Source: Mercurialis annua (taxonomy: Eukaryota > Streptophyta > Magnoliopsida > Malpighiales > Euphorbiaceae). From it: a stretch of DNA of 64,000 nt. Of this stretch, positions 34,020 to 44,955 are shown one piece after another (positions within the stretch are counted from its first letter, which is position 1; each line of letters opens with the position of its first letter). Made by a program: the position numbers and the translations under genes. Location: contig NC_065570.1 of the NCBI RefSeq assembly GCF_937616625.2, positions 9,930,001-9,994,000 of the forward strand, written 5' to 3'. Below the pieces are notes generated by a model that had not been told where the DNA came from, did no database searches, and saw nothing but the letters and a program-made list of their open reading frames with translations.

Positions 34020-36187
34020 GACATTTTACATGATGGGGTCCACATAAATATATTAGAAATAATGATTATAATTTTTTAATATAAAAATAAGAAAATAAAT
34101 TTATTATAATTGTTCTCGATGACATTTTATAATTTAAAAATATTAAATAACTATATTTTTATTACACAATTGTTTTTGATAGAATTGTTACTACACAATT
34201 AGATACACATATATGTTATTAAACAATCATTCAATTATTAATCACTCATTTTTCTTCGTATATTACTTTTAATAAATAATAAAATAATCTATAGTGTTAA
34301 AATTTAATGGTAATTAATAAACAAAATAGATCAACATATATGTATAATTTTCTAATATATTTTTACTTTATATATAAATAAGAATTTTAAATATAAAAAT
34401 TTAATAAATAGTATGTATATGAACAACTATGTATATCTTATTTAATGTTTTACTCTAATTGTTTAGAATTTTGTATTTAATAATTATATTTTTCATGACA
34501 GAATATATTTAGGTTTTCAAAAGAGTTTTATTTTTTTAAGTATTTTAATTTATTAAAATGTATATTAAGTTTTCCATTGGATAAATTAGTAAATTATATC
34601 ATTATTTTAATTTTATGGACTATTTTTAATAAAAGAATCCATAACAATTCATTTAATAGTGTTTATATATATATATATATATATTAGTAAAAGAATTCAA
34701 GAAAACTATACCAAGTAGATCCGTCTTTGGGTACGTATAAATATTTACCAATTTTATTAATAATTTCTAAAGAATTTTATTTCTACAAAAAAACTTAACA
34801 CTTATATAACTAACTTCTAATGCAATATATAAAATCGTCTCAAACTAGTAATTACATCATAGATAGATATAAAATCAAAATATGAATACAAAAGTAAGAC
34901 ACATTATTATATTCTAACACCCTCAAAATGCCACCCCAATACGGCGGCTGCACTTGAGAAATGAATACAGCAGTAAGACACATTATGTATTTTGAAAGCT
35001 ATTATTATTATTATTATGTCGAGATCTGTTCCTCCTTCATGGAAGGAGGAGCAGCGGCTCCTCCGCTGCTCCTCTTTCCGGCGGTCGTCCGGAAAATTGA
35101 TTTTTTTTGTTGAATAGCGGGTTTTTAAATCGGAGTATGGTGGTAGGTCGGAATTGAATTATTTTTTAACAGTTTTAAATTTTTAAATTTTTTAATAATT
35201 AATATAAATTAATTAAAAAGCATGAGGTGAATTTTTTTAGAGAAGAAGGTGTTTTGGTATAATTAATAAAATTAACTTGTAATTAGAATATATGCTGAAA
35301 ATAAAGGATTATTTTACACTTTTTTCAATAGAAAAAAGGTCAATTTAATACCTTGAGGGTAGAGGTGAAACAAAATCACAACGTCAATAGTATATGTGTC
35401 ATTTTTCCTAGGTCAGGGTATAAACGAAATAAAGATTAAAGGTGGGGGTTTTTTAAGTAATTAAGCCATTTATTTAAGATGCGAACACACTTTCCCGAAT
35501 AAGGAGAAATACTTAGATGAACCCAATTCGCTATATAAAATTATAAACCATCCATTAAATACATGACATGTGGCGTAATATAATATTACAACCAATTATT
35601 AATAAATAGCATTCAATTCTAATTAAAAGATAACTAATTAATGTTATATTAATCGATTGGTTATGATATTTAATTACGCCACGTGTTATGTATTTAATGA
35701 ATAGTTTATAATGCTATGTGGTAAACTAGGTTTATACAAATATTTCTCACGAATAAAACTTTTTTTTTATTATTGTAAAAACATTCTCACGAATAAAACT
35801 TGAAATATGAGAAATTGCACAATTTGGCATCCACGAAAGTCCCATGCAAGAAATAACGAGCTGAAAGGGCTTTATAACAGAATGTGTCGTAATTTACGGT
35901 AAAAAAAAACTCATTTTATGTTAAAGAAAAGTTTGGCTAGTCCAAATTTCAGTACCCATACATAAATTCATCTGCCATTATAATTACACTTATCAGCTAA
36001 ATGAAAACTGAGCAACTAAAAATAAAATCAACAAATTATCCAATGACGAAGGATCCTCCGACACATATCATCATCTAGTCCGACATATATACATATACAC
36101 AATTGACACCAAAACTACAGCCTCCGGCCACCGCATACCACAGACTTGTAATTATATCTCATAATCAACATTCAATAGATACAGCCG
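34020..36187. other. AT-rich spacer with repeat remnants
   Basis: Contains a (TA)n run near 34665-34683, a copy of the spacer block shared with 38.5, 43.0 and 47.1 kb (about 34730-35000), a pair of GC-rich hairpins at 35029-35076, and at 35330-35470 one arm of the MITE family seen at 44956-45976. No gene recognised. Confidence 0.5.
35029..35076. repeat. Twin GC-rich hairpins
   Basis: CCTCCTTCATGGAAGGAGG is followed at once by AGGAGCAGCGG-ctcct-CCGCTGCTCCT, an 11-bp perfect stem, in otherwise AT-rich DNA. The CATGGAAG core recalls the centre of the fold-back element at 39230-39300. Confidence 0.65.
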
Positions 36188-36499
36188 TCAACCTCCACAA
36201 CCACCACCACCACAACCTCCCCCACCACCACAACCCCCACCACAACCTTCACCATAATCAGCACTACATCCATTACCGTATCCATCTACAATAGCGGCTG
36301 CAGCAACTGTAGCAACTACGGCAGCGGTAGCTCCAGTGAGAAAGACCATTCCACCATCCCTTCCGTCAACCCCGCTTTCGGAAGCTCCACCGTGATATGG
36401 TTTACCGGTAGCATAATTACGGCGTCGAATAGGGGCGACGGTAGGCGGTTGATAGTTGTTTTGTTTCCTCTTATGGCTTCGCTTTCCAAAACAGCCCAT
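36188..36499 (-). CDS. MGCFGK-type Gly/Cys-tail protein, copy 1
   Basis: 103 residues, no intron. The N-terminus MGCFGKRSHKRK is a textbook dual-lipidation signal (myristoylated Gly2, palmitoylated Cys3, basic cluster). Then comes a Pro/Arg part (YQPPTVAPIRRRNYATG) and residues about 38-50 (GGASESGVDGRDG). Residues about 51-72 (MVFLTGATAAVVATVAAAAI) form a hydrophobic Ala/Val helix. The tail from residue 73 is Gly/Cys repeats (GYGNGCSADYGEGCGGGCGG and on). Expected at a membrane; function unknown, family not recognised. Very close to 44382-44702: differences are mostly Thr/Val-to-Ala changes in the helix and Gly/Cys indels in the tail. A TATA box lies about 95 bp upstream of the ATG. Confidence 0.75.
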   Translation of the reverse strand: MGCFGKRSHKRKQNNYQPPTVAPIRRRNYATGKPYHGGASESGVDGRDGGMVFLTGATAAVVATVAAAAIVDGYGNGCSADYGEGCGGGCGGGGGCGGGGCGG

Positions 36500-36590
36500 A
36501 TATAATATGGATATGATAGAGAGAGAAATGTAATCAAAAATAGTTGAGAGACAATTTTCCTATAATAGACGATCATATTGTTTTATGCTT

Positions 36591-36600
36591 GCTTTATATA
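36591..36600 (-). promoter_or_regulatory. TATA box of MGCFGK copy 1
   Basis: TATATAAAGC on the minus strand, within TTATATAAAGCAAGCATAAAAC, a word kept before the 44.4-kb paralogue. Confidence 0.6.
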
Positions 36601-36796
36601 AGACATATTGTTAGCATGAATTTAGGGATTTGTCAAATATGTAAATAAATATATTAAATAAATAATTTTAGGTGATTTAAGTAGCATGATTATAGAAAAT
36701 TGATTTATTTTTATTCTAGATTGATTTTATGTGTTTAGTTAGAATACTCAGAAATGAATTTTTAAGTATGCTAACTACGAAAACGCTATTTACACT

Positions 36797-37233
36797 AAAA
36801 AAATACTGTGTTTGGTAATAATTATTTTGCAGCGAATTTTTTTTACTGCTAAGAAAGTCTTTTGTAGCAATAATTTTAAATTTTTTTATCATTAGTTAAG
36901 TTATAGCAGCATTTTATAGAAAATTTTATTATCAATTACTTAAACAACATTTTATTAGCAGCAACATGCCTTTTTTTTGCTATATGTTAAAAGCAACAAT
37001 TTTAGTACTATTAGCAGTAAAAAAAAAAAATTTTTTGGTAAGCCCATCCAGTTTCCAAGGCTTCGCCCTGACTAATCCGGATTCGACCCGTGTCGCGCAC
37101 CTGGCATGGTGGGTGAGTCTTCCAGTGGGAATTTTCTGCATTCACAAGGACTCGAACCCGAGACCTTGCTTAAGCGATACCAAGCCGCGCAGTAAAAATA
37201 TTTATTGCTAAGTCTAGTATTTCTTGTAGTGTT
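36797..37233. mobile_element. CACTA-type MITE interrupted by a SINE
   Basis: The right end TATTTCTTGTAGTG matches the CACTACAAGAAA terminus; the left end is degenerate (CACTAAAAAAATACTG). The interior (AGCAGCATTTTAT, TAGTACTATTAGCAG) matches the intact copy at 52500-52775. Confidence 0.7.
37024..37188 (-). mobile_element. tRNA-derived SINE
   Basis: On the minus strand it starts in GGCTTGGTATCGCTTAAGC and carries the pol III B box GGGTTCGAGTCC, then a body ending GGGCTTACC and an A/T-tract tail. It is flanked by a perfect 10-bp duplication gcagtaaaaa (37014-37023 and 37189-37198). Resembles Au-type plant SINEs. Confidence 0.8.
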
Positions 37234-38089
37234 AACCTAACATTTTGTACCTTATTTAATGTTCCTCCTTACGTGGCAAGTTTTAAATCTGCTCAATTCT
37301 TATCCAAAAGTGTATTCTTCAATTTCTCTTTTTAAATTGCTCCATTTTTTTATTGTCCCGTTAGGTGGTATAATAAGAAGGGACAAAAGTGTTGGATTAA
37401 ATAACAACACTCTACTAACTAAATCACATAAAATCAATATATAATAGAAATAGATCAATCTTCTATAGTCATCAATGTTGTTAAAACCGACCGAGTTATT
37501 AAACCGATAATAATGAAGGGTTAAGGGTTAAAAGTTGAACCAGGGTTCAACCAGAAATTAAAAATAATAGTCATCTATATGATTATATGAGAAATAAATA
37601 TTTTAAATAATAAAATTATTAGAAAATAGGATAGTATATTACATAAATTAAATAAATTACTAAAATAATAGAAAAGGAAATATATATATATTATTAAAAG
37701 AATTTAGTCTAAAATTATATAAAACAATGTATGTTTCTATTTAATTGAATAATATAATTAAAAATCTAAATCATACATCTTAGAAATAGCGCTATTCGGT
37801 TATAAAAATATGTTTAGTGCTATATATAATAAAACAAAAATCAGTTACTTAATATATCAATATTTATAAATATGAAATTTTATTGGATAATATTTAAATA
37901 GCAGCTTTGGTTTTTTATAAACTATTAATTTACCTTAATTTACTTCAAAGAAATAAAAGGGTATTTTAAAAGTGTTATTTTTTTAAGTTTACGGGACAGA
38001 GAGAGTATAATTTTATCTAACTTTTTAATTTTTATAAAAGTATATTTTTTTATTTATGAAACGGAAAGAGTATGAATTTATTTTAAAAA

Positions 38090-38655
38090 TTTGATTTGCC
38101 GGCAAATATTTCAAACATATACAATAAAATAGAAAAAGATGTGTGTACATGAAACCTACCTCTTAAGTTTGTCTGCGTAGATCCCTAGTTAGAAAGGATC
38201 TCTACATTTTACCAAAGTTAGGTTTATTAGTTGGAATATTTGAAAGTCATACACATAGACTTTAGAATGAGTCAAATTTGTGTAAGATGCAAAGTATTCC
38301 TAAAGGGAATATAATTTTCATTTCATTTGTTCTAACAAATTCTAAATCTAACTTTAAATAAATAAAATAAATATTACAAATTGTGGCAAAAGAAATATTG
38401 ATATGCATCGACCTATCTAACAATATTACTCTATGTATTATTTGAAGCCACTTGAGCATTGCCGACACCATATGAAATGTTTTGTTTGGATTAGTTTTTC
38501 TACTACCATAAATTTTGTGGTGTTTATATTTTTAATAATTTCTAAAGAATTTTATTTCTAAAAAAAATTAATGTATTTTTATTTTTAAATTCAATATATA
38601 AAATTATCCCAAACTAGTAATTAGGTTTGAAATTGAAATAAAATCAAAAAATTAA
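38090..38655. repeat. Shared spacer block, copy B
   Basis: Contains GAAACCTACCTCTTAAG, GTGTAAGATGCAAAG, CATTGCCGACACCATATG and CCATAAATTTTG, found in the same order at 46715-47158 (D) and partly at 43010-43380 (C) and 34730-35000 (A). It brackets the two closest MGCFGK paralogues, so it probably marks the duplication unit. Confidence 0.75.
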
Positions 38656-40480
38656 GGCTTATTCACCAAAAGATGCCAAATCTTTGCGATTTGAGTCAAT
38701 TTTAACCAAATCTTTAAAAACCATCATATCAGCCAAACCTTATATGTTGTGTTTCTTTTTCAGAAATTTAATTTAATCTTTGGTCACTGCCAACTCCGCA
38801 AAACTAGCTGACATGGCACATTCCAAATTACTAACCCAAATCTAACCAAACCAAAGATTAAATTAAATAAAACCAAATCCAACTAAATCATTTCAATTCA
38901 AAAATTATTTAAAACTCATAAATATATTAAAAAATTAATATTGATTTATTTCATTTAATAAATGATAGGTATATAATTAATTTTTTTTATTAAATAGATA
39001 AAAATCGTAAAATTAAAATATTAAAAAATCACTAATGATTTTTCCTTTAAATTTATTCCGAAATTTAATTAATATATTTTTTTTATTATAAGACGAACGG
39101 AACATATATTTTTCCTAATGTTTTCTTCAATTACCGCTAATGTTTTTACCGAATCTATTTCGAAACACAAAATTTCCGCCGCCAACTCAAACCGACCGCC
39201 GAAATTTTTTTCTGGCGGTCTTCCTCGACCTGTTCTTCCATGGAAGAACATGCCCTGTTATCCTATGGAAGAACGAACCTCTGATTTTTCATGGAAGAAC
39301 ATGTCGTGGAAGACGATCGACGGAAAAATATTTTCGGCGGTCGGTTTGATTTATTTTTGCGGGCGCAAAATCGTCGTTTCGGAAAAGATTCAGGGAGAAA
39401 ATTACCGGTAGTTAAAACATTTTTATATTAATTTTAGATGATTTAATTTATATTTTTGTTTAACTAATGAAATTTTTTATAAAATTCAATTAAAATTAAT
39501 TTTAAATAAATATATTAGTCGGTGTGAATTTTAATCGAAATATAATAAAATGTTGAGATAATTAATATTTATTTTAATTATATAATATTTATTTTAAATA
39601 TAAATTAATATTTATTTTTTTAAATATTTATGAGTTTTAAATAATTTTTGAATTGATTTGATTTAGTTGGATTTGATTTTGTTTGATTTGGTTAGATTTG
39701 GGTAAGTGATTTGAAATGTGTCATGTCAGCTAGTTTTGCTGAGTTAACAGTGACATGGATGACATGTAGGCACAAAATCCGGTTCGATTCAAAAATGGCT
39801 GAAAAAAAAAACACAACATATAAGCTTTGACTAAATCTGATAGTTTTAGGGTATTACTATTTGTCGCCCCAAATTACTACCTACCGCCCAACTTTTTACC
39901 AAAATATCCTTAAGCCATTTTCAGCTAAAAAAAACTCAATCCTCTCAACTTAACTAAAAACCCGACAAATAACCGAGCAAATTTATAATAAAAATATCAA
40001 AATCACCTAAAAATAAAGGACGGCAACCTCTAATAATTAATTGGTTTTTAATTTTTTTGTTTTTAATTTTTTTTAATTTTTTTAATGGGTCATCGTCTTG
40101 ATTTGGCGATGGACCTTATGGGCTATCGCCGGGCCATCGCCATCTGAGGGCGATGGCCCATTAAAAAAAATAAAAAAATAAAAAAAAATTAAAAAATTAA
40201 ATAAATAAAAACCGATTATTTACCGGAGGTTCCGTCTTCTAATTTTAGTCGATTTTGACATTTTTATTGTAAATTCGCTCGGATATTAGTTGGGTTTTTA
40301 ATTGAATTGAGAGAACTGATTTTTTTAAAAAAAAAACTGAAAATGGCTTAGGGGTATTTTGGTAAAAAGTTGGGCGGTAGGTAGTAATTTGGGGCGGTAA
40401 ATAGTAGTCCACTAGTTTTAAAAGGTTTGGCTAAAATTGACCCAAGTCACAAAGGTTTGATATTTTTTGGTGAATAAGCC
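38656..40480. mobile_element. Fold-back Mutator-like element (1.8 kb)
   Basis: The ends GGCTTATTCACCAAAA face each other. The arms continue as long diverged inverted repeats (TATATGTTGTG, CAAAACTAGCTGACATG, GACCGCCGAAA and complements) to a centre near 39240-39300 around GTTCTTCCATGGAAGAAC. Flanking 9-mers aaaaattaa and aaagactaa (7 of 9) fit a Mutator-type duplication. The uninterrupted spacer at about 34890 provides an empty site. A second palindrome is nested at 39850-40412. Open frames at 39069-39411 come from the palindrome and look non-coding. Confidence 0.8.
39850..40412. mobile_element. Nested palindromic MITE (563 bp)
   Basis: Arms run nearly the full half-length: TACTATTTGTCGCCCC / TACTATTTACCGCCCC, CCGCCCAACTTTTTACC in both, through to a GGGCGATGGCCC-type centre near 40095-40160. 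Flanking 9-mers are tagttttag (39841-39849) and tagttttaa (40413-40421). Confidence 0.85.
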
Positions 40481-41890
40481 AAAGACTAATACGAAAGTAA
40501 GACACATAATATATTTGGCTTAATTGATCTTCAAATTTTTGTACTCTTTAGTTTTTATTTACTCGATTGCTGATTTATTTTGATTTTAGTTAGTGTTTTT
40601 TTTTAAAAAAAACGGTTGTTACCTTTGAGTATGTGAGCATGTCAGATGATATGCCTCAAGTTAAAATTTTAAAAAATAATCGAGCAATTGTGATCGGTTT
40701 TTAAAGGACATAAAAATCTTAAATTTTTTTAAACAGATCTTCTGAAAGCGTTTAAAAATTGAAAGAGAGCTTTTATAATTGAAAAACTAAAACTGGTATT
40801 GTAACTGAAATTACAATTCAAATAATGTTGAAAAATAAAAAAAAAAGTTGCGGTACAAATGAATTATAAAAACAATTACGTTGATATTGATTTCTTTTGA
40901 GAGTTTTTGAATTTTTGTCGGGGGTTGTAATGTGGTCCTTTTATACTTTTTTTTTCTTCAAAAACGGTTAAATGCTCACTTCTTTCCAGTTGTCCACATT
41001 CTTCAACTTTCCATGTTCTCTAACTTTACTTTGATAAACTACCAGAATGTGTTAAAATTGGAGATAATGGTTGTAAGCTTATGTGTTCTTCTTCTTTTAT
41101 AAAGTTTCTTTTAAAAACCGTAAAATGCTCATTTTTTTCTCAACTGCCCCTGTTCTTCACTTTCCACTTTCTCCACTCTCATAAAAATTTTCACTTTAAT
41201 AAATTGACGTTGCACGTGTCAAAATTAGAGATCATGAGCTATAGGCAAATTGGAAATCCTGAGCTGCACAAAATTGGAGATCATGATATATATGTAAATT
41301 GGAGATCTTATGATATTGAAAAATTGGAGATTCTTAGCTTTAGAAAAATTTGAGATCCTTAGCTACATGCAAATTTGAGATCCTCGGCTACCAGAAATTG
41401 GAGATCCTAAGTTAAGATCATTGTCTGTGGACTTCTGTCATTTCAACATCTTCTTAATTCTTTTGGACTCTTGGATTTTGAGCAATTTTAATTTTAGTAT
41501 AAACAATGCCCCTTATATATGAATAGTTTTAGAAATAAGCTACATATATATCATTTGTCTTAACCAAAAGTAAACTCCACTCACAAATCATTCGCGTTGT
41601 TTTTTTATATACAGTATAAAAAACTATAAAAGTATTATAGATACACTATATATACATGATAGATACACTAAAAAATATCATAGATACACTATAAAAACAC
41701 AATAGCTACAGCAAAAACCAAAATTAAAAAAACACCAACAAAAATATCTAGAAATAAATCGATATAAAATAGCATAAAAATCAGTAAAAAGTTAAAAAAT
41801 GTAATTTAGATATTAAAAGAAAAGATATTTTTGGTAAACTAAAAGACACGACCTATAAATATGTTTGAAAACAATATAAAGTTGAAGTTA
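40481..41890. other. AT-rich spacer with a degenerate tandem repeat
   Basis: No gene recognised. It includes the 41218-41413 repeat and, at about 41630-41710, repeated ATAGATACACTA words. Confidence 0.45.
41218..41413. repeat. Degenerate tandem repeat, AAATTGGAGATC units
   Basis: Seven to eight units of 24-32 bp built on AAATTGGAGATCNTNAGCTA (for example near 41221, 41250, 41271, 41296, 41323, 41347, 41370 and 41394). They stay partly open in frame but code for nothing recognisable. Confidence 0.75.
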
Positions 41891-42590
41891 TCTATACTAT
41901 ATATAAAAGTATGAATGGGTTGGGGGGGGGGGGGGGAGGACAGACAAATTTACTGAATAATCCTTTTCAGTTTCCTATTAAATAAAAGTTTTACAGTCAT
42001 TAACTAATTAGTTATTTAATTAATCACTATTGCAATTATCTTATCTATACTATATATAAAAGTATGAATGGGAGGGGGGACAGACAAATTTATTGAATAA
42101 TCCTTTTCAGTTTACTATTAAATAAAGGTTTTATAGTTATTAACTAATTAGTTATTTAATTAATCACTATTGTAATTAAAGTCCTAATTAGAATAGATAG
42201 CTAAATTATCTTCAATTTAGTTTTTAGTATGTAAAAAATAACTAAATTGTCTCCAAATTATTAGGAATACCTATCTTTTAGTTTGATTGAACTACAAAAT
42301 TAAAATACTGTATTTGGTCAATATACTATTATTTAAATTTCCATCTTATCATTTTTAAAGATATTATTAATAAAATTAAGTTAATTATTTAATTATGTTT
42401 ATTATAAAACCAAAACAAGAATAAATTCAGTATGAAAAAAAAATTAATAATCGACTGTATTATATTTACTTTTACAAAAATTATTAACTAATTATAAATA
42501 AAAAATTAATATAATTATAGTAAATTTACTAATATGTTCATTGACGAGTTACGTTACAAGCCACGTGCATAGCACGTAATGCGAAACTAG
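41891..42590 (+). mobile_element. Non-autonomous Helitron with duplicated 5' end
   Basis: Begins TCTATACTATATATAAAAG after host A and ends with hairpin CACGTGCATAGCACGT, then AATGCGAAACTAG, followed by host T. The first 153 bp recur in tandem: a second 5' end starts at 42044. A G14 run lies at about 41922-41936. Confidence 0.85.
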
Positions 42591-43009
42591 TAATATAAAA
42601 TAGTGTACTCTAGAAAATTTCCGCATAAAATAAAGGTTTCATGTCATAAAAACCTTCGACCTTTTAGCCCCTTTTCAACTTCAGCTCGATATTTTAAAAT
42701 TTCAATTACACCCAAATTCATATTTTTGGATTTCAATTATATCCAGTTTTATAAATTGGACTCGTTTTCATTCAATTTGTTTTTCAAAAAAAACTCGTTT
42801 AAATGATTTATTTGAACTCTTTTTCATTTTAAAAATTTAAAATGAACGGCTTTTTTGAAATTTATTTAATAGAGAAGATATTAATTTAGTACTTGCGGGT
42901 ACAATTGAAAGTAAAAGTGTGTATTTAGATACAATATCGGGTAAAATTAAAGAAGAGTTAAAAAATCGAGATATCTTTAGGACATTAGACGTTAAATTAA
43001 AAAAAAAGA

Positions 43010-43380
43010 CTTTAAAGGTCTCTACACATTAGTTGGAAGATCTGAAAGTCATATACGACTTGAGAATTTGTCAATTTGTGTAAGATGCAAAGCAGTCATC
43101 AAAGGAAATATAATTTTCATTCAATTTGTTCGAAAAAAATCTAAGTCTAACTTCTAATAAATAATATATTAATTATAAAAAAAAAAAAAAAATATATTAC
43201 AATTTGTGTCTCTAGATAATAGCCAAGGTTTAAGGTAATTACTTCCTCTCTATTTCAAGCCACTTGAGCCATGCCGACATCATATGAAATTTTGTACAGA
43301 ATTGGTTTCTTTCCTACAATAAATTTTACGACTTCAATATTTTGGTACATATTAAAATCGTATTATATCATTATTTTTTT
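43010..43380. repeat. Shared spacer block, copy C
   Basis: GTGTAAGATGCAAAG, TATAATTTTCATTCAATTTG, ATGCCGACATCATATG and ACAATAAATTTTACG match copies B and D in order. Confidence 0.7.
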
Positions 43381-43867
43381 TATTTTTGCTAAATGTACAG
43401 CAATTAATTTAGACTTGATATGCCGCGATGCTATACGTCTATATGTATAAAATTAGTTTTACATGGCATACATAATACCACACCACATCTACTTTAAATC
43501 GATTGAGTGTATATTTGACAATAGTTAAAAAGATAATGGCATGTAATTCGGTGAAAATTGTTGAGTTAACAACTGGATAGTGATCATGACATGCTATAAC
43601 GAACCGAATAACGGTGTATGTATTTGGAAAAAAATTGATAATTCGTGTGTAAAAATAACGATTTTTGAACGGCGTATTAAAATAAAAAAACTAGTAAAGT
43701 TGGTAACTTTTATGACATTACCCATTCTTTTCATAATTCCGGATAAACCGAGTGATTAAGAAAGTTTAATATCCATAATCTGTCATCAATGAAAAGACCC
43801 ATGTGAACAATAACGAGCTGAAAGGACTTTACAGTTAAAAAAAATAAAATTAACTTATCTTATGTTG

Positions 43868-44215
43868 GGTTATTGACATAAATGGTATCACACCTTTGGA
43901 CCTTGTATCAAAATGGTACCAAACCTTTAATTTGTATCTTTTTGATATCCAACTTTTCATCATTTGTTTCAAATTAGTTTTTTTAACAAATTGCGGCCAT
44001 TTTTAATGATTGGGAGAGGCGAAAGAGAAAGGCGATCCACCAAATTATGGCATGTGTCATGTGATATGGCATCTGATGTGGTAAAAATAAATAAAAAATT
44101 ATTTTTTTGATCGCCACGTCATTAAAAATGGCGTGAATTTGTAAAAAAAACCCAATCTGAAACAAATGATAGAAAATTGGATACCAAAAAGATACAAATT
44201 AAAGATTTGGTACCA
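43868..44215. mobile_element. Palindromic MITE downstream of MGCFGK copy 2
   Basis: Arms with GGTACCAAACCTTTAATTTG and its diverged complement; centre near 44010-44100. Absent at the matching place beside copy 1 (about 35925), where the flanks TTATGTT and TTTGCCATTATA-like words are close together. Confidence 0.7.
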
Positions 44216-44381
44216 TTCATTTGCCATTATATTTACACTTATCAGCTAAATGAAAACTGAGCAATTTAAAATAACATCAACAATTTATACACAATTGATA
44301 CCATGACAACCGCATCCTCCGGCCACCGCATACCGCTGACTTGTAATTGCATTCCGTAATTAACATTCAATAGCCAGAGCC

Positions 44382-44702
44382 TCAACCTCCACAACCCCCA
44401 CCACCACAAGCACCACCACCCCCGCAACCCCCACCACAACCACCGCAGCCTTCACCATAAGCAGCACCACAACCATTACCGTATCCATCTGCAATAGCGG
44501 CTAGAGCAACTGTAGCCGCTACGGCAGCGGCAGCTCCTGTGAGAAAGACCATTCCACCATCCCTTCCGTCAACCCCGCTTTCGGAAGCTCCACCGTGATA
44601 TGGTTTACCGGTAGCATAATTACGGCGTCGAATAGGGGCGGCGGTAGGCGGTTGATATTTGTTTTGTTTCTTCCTATGGCTTCGCTTTCCAAAACAGCCC
44701 AT
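44382..44702 (-). CDS. MGCFGK-type Gly/Cys-tail protein, copy 2
   Basis: 106 residues, no intron; nearly identical to 36188-36499 over the first 50 residues (MGCFGKRSHRKKQNKYQPP, then NYATGKPYHGGASESGVDGR). The layout is the same: lipidation signal MGC, basic cluster, Arg/Pro linker, hydrophobic helix (MVFLTGAAAAVAATVALAAI) and a Gly/Cys tail (CGGCGGGCGGGGACGGGG and on). The tail differs by small Gly/Cys indels typical of replication slippage on GGN codons. Upstream, the word GAGAGACAATTTTCCTAT is kept, but about 135 extra bases separate it from the TATA region compared with copy 1, giving a different 5' leader. Conservation of the non-repetitive N-terminal half argues that the protein is selected. 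Function unknown. Confidence 0.75.
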   Translation of the reverse strand: MGCFGKRSHRKKQNKYQPPTAAPIRRRNYATGKPYHGGASESGVDGRDGGMVFLTGAAAAVAATVALAAIADGYGNGCGAAYGEGCGGCGGGCGGGGACGGGGCGG

Positions 44703-44931
44703 ATATGGATATGATGGAGATACAAATATAATCAGAAGTAGTTGAGAGACAATTTTCCTATGATATACGTTTATAAACTCTTATAAACTGATATTTTGGA
44801 AAATATTCTTGATTTCCTGCAATGATATTTGTATCCTTAGTCTCTATGGAATATTTTGTTTCCTTAATTTGCTTTTCTTCTTTATTTGGCTTTCTTTAAA
44901 ATTACCAATACGGTCATAGCGTTTTATGCTT

Positions 44932-44941
44932 GCTTTATAAG
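44932..44941 (-). promoter_or_regulatory. TATA box of MGCFGK copy 2
   Basis: TTATAAAGCA on the minus strand, followed by AGCATAAAACGC as in copy 1, but 234 bp from the ATG. Confidence 0.5.
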
Positions 44942-44955
44942 ATTGCTAAAATTAT

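Noticed and set aside
39069..39411. Overlapping frames of 60-97 codons on both strands
   Set aside because: They lie in the centre of a fold-back transposon, which produces mirrored open frames; no domain seen.
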